From an uncultured Clostridia bacterium (GTDB taxonomy: Bacteria > Bacillota > Clostridia > Christensenellales > Aristaeellaceae), in contig CAMOVR010000009.1 in NCBI GenBank assembly GCA_946627565.1, positions 1-52,776 on the forward strand: a stretch of DNA of 52,776 bases, written 5' to 3'. The translations under genes were made by a program, and so were the position numbers. Positions within the stretch are counted from its first letter, which is position 1, and each line of letters opens with the position of its first letter. Below the pieces are notes generated by a model, which worked only from the letters and a program-made list of their open reading frames with translations, was not told where the DNA came from and searched no databases. Of the stretch, positions 50,611 to 52,776 are shown one piece after another.

Positions 50611-51261
50611 ATGCTGTTTGGAGAAAAGGACACGGTCCTGTTCATCGGAGACTCCATTTCCGACTACGAAAGGGCAAGACCTGTGGGGGAGGGTCTGTTC
50701 AACGCCTGGGGCACCAGCTATGTGGCAAATGCCTCCGCTCTGCTCAGCTGCATGTATCCCGAACTGCATCTGAGGCTGATCAACATGGGTGTCAGCGGCA
50801 ACACGGTCCGGGACCTGGCTGAGAGATGGGAGAGCGATGTGCTGGCCCATAAACCGGACTGGGTGAGTGTGCTGATCGGCATCAACGATGTGTGGCGCCA
50901 GTTTGACAGTCCCCAGATGCCGGAAACCCATGTGCTGCCTGACGAATACAGAAAAACGTATGCGAAGCTGATTGAGGATACCCTCCCTTCCGTGAAGGGA
51001 ATGATTCTTATGACGCCCTACTTCATGGAGCCCAACCGCGAAGATCCCATGCGGAAATGCATGGATGCGTATGGCTGCATGGTGAAGGAACTGGCAGATA
51101 CGTACGGATGTACCTTTGTGGACCTGCAGGCGGCCTGGGACAGGCTGTTTGAGCATATGCATCCATGCCATATCGCATGGGACCGGATCCATCCCAACCA
51201 GATTGGCTGTATGTATATTGCCAAGCAGTTTCTGGCAGCGGTGGGTGCGGACAGAGCCTGA
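50611..51261 (+). CDS. SGNH/GDSL hydrolase
   Basis: A 216-residue cytoplasmic SGNH hydrolase. Block I is LFIGDSISD with Ser15, block II MGVSGNTV provides Gly, block III IGINDVWRQ provides Asn near residue 93, and block V gives Asp191 and His194 (DRIHPNQIG). Such enzymes are esterases or lipases, often deacetylating sugars; the substrate is unknown. AGGAGG lies ahead of the ATG. Co-transcription with thrC seems incidental in function. Confidence 0.9.
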   Translation: MLFGEKDTVLFIGDSISDYERARPVGEGLFNAWGTSYVANASALLSCMYPELHLRLINMGVSGNTVRDLAERWESDVLAHKPDWVSVLIGINDVWRQFDSPQMPETHVLPDEYRKTYAKLIEDTLPSVKGMILMTPYFMEPNREDPMRKCMDAYGCMVKELADTYGCTFVDLQAAWDRLFEHMHPCHIAWDRIHPNQIGCMYIAKQFLAAVGADRA

Positions 51262-51271
51262 TTTTTAAGAA

Positions 51272-51314
51272 AACAACGGCCGTTTCGCCCGGACAGGGAG
51301 AAGCGGCTGTTGTT
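51272..51314 (+). terminator. stem-loop after SGNH hydrolase gene
   Basis: AACAACGGCCG (51272-51282) pairs with CGGCTGTTGTT (51304-51314), with one G-T pair. No T run follows. A lone TATAAT at 51404-51409 upstream of the next gene lacks a convincing -35 box. Confidence 0.5.
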
Positions 51315-51466
51315 ATCAGGAATATGAAGGCTGGAAAAGAAATGCTGGAATAGAAAAAGAAACTGGAGATACCATGATGCCTGAGGTTTTGTGTGCTGCT
51401 TCGTATAATTGTTTGTAAAAGTGAAACATGATTGGCAGTGTGAAAAGCCAGGAAAGGATACGTAAA

Positions 51467-52603
51467 ATGGGAAGGTATGTGAACCCTGGCAATAAGGCCT
51501 TCAGGCGGATATGTGGAAGCAATTATGTGGATAAAACCAACTTGATCAGCAAGTTGAATCAGAAAATAGGCGGAGATGATTCTCTTGTTTGTGTCAGCAG
51601 ACCGCGACGTTTCGGAAAATCCTATGCTGCACAGATGCTGATGGCATATTATGACTGTTCCTGTGATTCTCATGAGCTATTTGATCATATGCTTGTTGCA
51701 CAGTCAGAAGGCTACAGGCAGCACCTGAATCACTACAATGTGATTTGCCTGGATATAGCGGGATTTATCTCTGAGGTCAGGGCACACCTGGGCCCCATGA
51801 AAAGTATACCTGACAGAATTGAAAAGGCACTCTGGAAAGACCTGGTGGAAAGTGGTTTTCAGCCGCATGAAGGAGACACACTCTGTGATTTTCTTACACG
51901 AATTGTACATCAGAAGGAAGGAAAACCTTTTGTCTTCATCATTGACGAATGGGATGCTGTGATGCGTGAAGCCAAGGACGATCCGGATGCACAGGCGGCA
52001 TACCTGACTCTTCTGCGGGGATGGTTTAAAAATTTAAATTTTACGCCAGAAGTTGTGGCAGCAGCATATATGACTGGGATTCTGCCGATAAAAAAGGATG
52101 GGACTCAGTCGGCAATTTCTGCCTTTGATGAATCATCCATGCTGGATCCCCTGGAGTTTGCGGAATTTGTGGGATTTACAGAAGATGAAGTGAAGGCACG
52201 ATGCAGAGCATATGATGTGGATTTTGAGGAAATCAAAGCATGGTATGATGGGTATAAACTTCCTGTAGTTGGATCTGTATACAATCCATTCTCAGTGATG
52301 AAAGCCCTGAAATCAGGAAAGTGCAGGTCATATTGGAGAAAAACATCTGCTGCAGAATCTCTGAAGTCCTACATTAACCTGGATTTCAGTGGACTGCAGG
52401 AAACCGTCGCCAGGTTGATTGCAGGGGATAGAGTACCTGTTCATGTGGAGTATTTTCAGAACAATTTTGATTCCTTTAAAAGCGCTGATGACGTTCTGAC
52501 GCTGCTCATTCATCTGGGATATCTGTCATATGATGAAGCAGAAAAAATGGTTCGGATTCCAAATGAGGAGGTACGAATAGAATTCAGACAGTTCCTGTTA
52601 TAG
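51467..52603 (+). CDS. AAA-ATPase-like protein (PF09820-type), ends at in-frame amber codon
   Basis: A 378-residue frame matching the predicted AAA-ATPase family. The start MGRYVNPGNKAFRR leads to YVDKTNLI, the Walker A-like SRPRRFGKSYAA (~residues 44-55), and Walker B FVFIIDEWDA near residue 160. LLRGWFKN, AYMTGILPIKK and EFAEFVGFTEDEV are familiar family segments. It stops at TAG (52601-52603), but the same frame continues with clear family sequence to the window edge. Base composition is more A+T-rich than its neighbours, which suggests transfer. In this family a C-terminal PD-(D/E)XK nuclease-like domain follows. The ATG at 51467 is preferred over 51428. Biological role unknown. Confidence 0.85.
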   Translation: MGRYVNPGNKAFRRICGSNYVDKTNLISKLNQKIGGDDSLVCVSRPRRFGKSYAAQMLMAYYDCSCDSHELFDHMLVAQSEGYRQHLNHYNVICLDIAGFISEVRAHLGPMKSIPDRIEKALWKDLVESGFQPHEGDTLCDFLTRIVHQKEGKPFVFIIDEWDAVMREAKDDPDAQAAYLTLLRGWFKNLNFTPEVVAAAYMTGILPIKKDGTQSAISAFDESSMLDPLEFAEFVGFTEDEVKARCRAYDVDFEEIKAWYDGYKLPVVGSVYNPFSVMKALKSGKCRSYWRKTSAAESLKSYINLDFSGLQETVARLIAGDRVPVHVEYFQNNFDSFKSADDVLTLLIHLGYLSYDEAEKMVRIPNEEVRIEFRQFLL

Positions 52604-52776
52604 ACGGATGTCAATACTGGATGGATGAGGCTTATCAGGCGCTCACAGAAACTCCTGGAAGATACATTCGCTGCCCGCGAAGCAGAAGTTGCATCTGCTA
52701 TGGATGAGATCAGAATGGAGCAATATGCTCCGCAGTTTTATAATAATGAACAGTCACTGAGAGCTATTATCAAGTA
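52604..52776 (+). pseudogene. in-frame continuation of the AAA-ATPase gene after the amber codon, cut by window end
   Basis: The 57 codons after the TAG stay open in the same frame and encode SQKLLEDTFAAREAEVASAM, then YAPQFYNNEQSLRAIIK. The YNNEQSLR segment is the conserved beginning of the nuclease-like C-terminal domain of this family. A single C-to-T change (CAG to TAG) would explain the interruption; readthrough or suppression is the alternative. The gene runs past the end of the window. Confidence 0.75.

Overview
The window looks like chromosomal DNA from a GC-rich member of the Clostridia (Firmicutes). The signs are a T-box leader on ileS, a ruvX/DUF1292 cluster, a TGS-domain nucleoside kinase, an NFACT (Rqc2-like) protein, strong AGGAGG-type ribosome sites and TTGACA/TATAAT promoters. 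Carbohydrate genes and a monosaccharide ABC importer fit a gut or rumen habitat. An affiliation near Christensenellales is only a guess. I see no rRNA, tRNA, CRISPR array, prophage or insertion sequence. The last ~1.3 kb is visibly richer in A+T and may be acquired.

Layout. 1-5.5 kb (+): a carbohydrate cluster with a heparinase II/III-like protein, sugar isomerase/epimerase, Gfo/Idh/MocA oxidoreductase and GH13 glycosidase. 5.7-11.2 kb: a nitroreductase, convergent ileS (-) with its T-box leader, then a divergent double-HTH XRE regulator and a small alpha/beta hydrolase. 11.5-18.5 kb (-): a six-gene run of M32 carboxypeptidase, sirtuin, nitroreductase, HI0933-type flavoprotein, DEDDh exonuclease and TGS-nucleoside kinase. 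19-24.4 kb (+): a monosaccharide ABC importer with two tandem permeases. 24.5-31.9 kb: a zinc-ribbon protein (+), then on the minus strand rpsO-pnp with a structured leader, M16 peptidase-ruvX-DUF1292 and a PdaC-like deacetylase. 32-36.8 kb: glutaredoxin-like protein plus an unknown protein (+), a secreted protein with two [ST]GAT motifs (-), NFACT and a HAD phosphatase (+). 36.8-41.2 kb (-): moxR-DUF58-transglutaminase. 41.5-43.3 kb (+): zinc-ribbon membrane protein-birA-acpS. 43.4-45.3 kb (-): L,D-transpeptidase. 45.4-48.4 kb (+): the methionine importer metQ, metN, metI. 48.5-51.3 kb (+): small P-loop protein, thrC and an SGNH hydrolase. 51.5 kb to the end: an AAA-ATPase-like gene interrupted by an amber codon.

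The most unusual locus is metQNI. The MetQ binding protein is a natural circular permutant: the half that is normally C-terminal directly follows the signal peptide, and the normally N-terminal half comes last. Upstream is a complete candidate attenuator: a TTGACA promoter, a 36-codon leader peptide with 7 Met and 3 Cys codons, an antiterminator pairing whose 5' arm lies in the leader's last codons, and an intrinsic terminator before metQ. metNI have their own consensus promoter behind a second terminator, so binding protein and transporter can be controlled separately.
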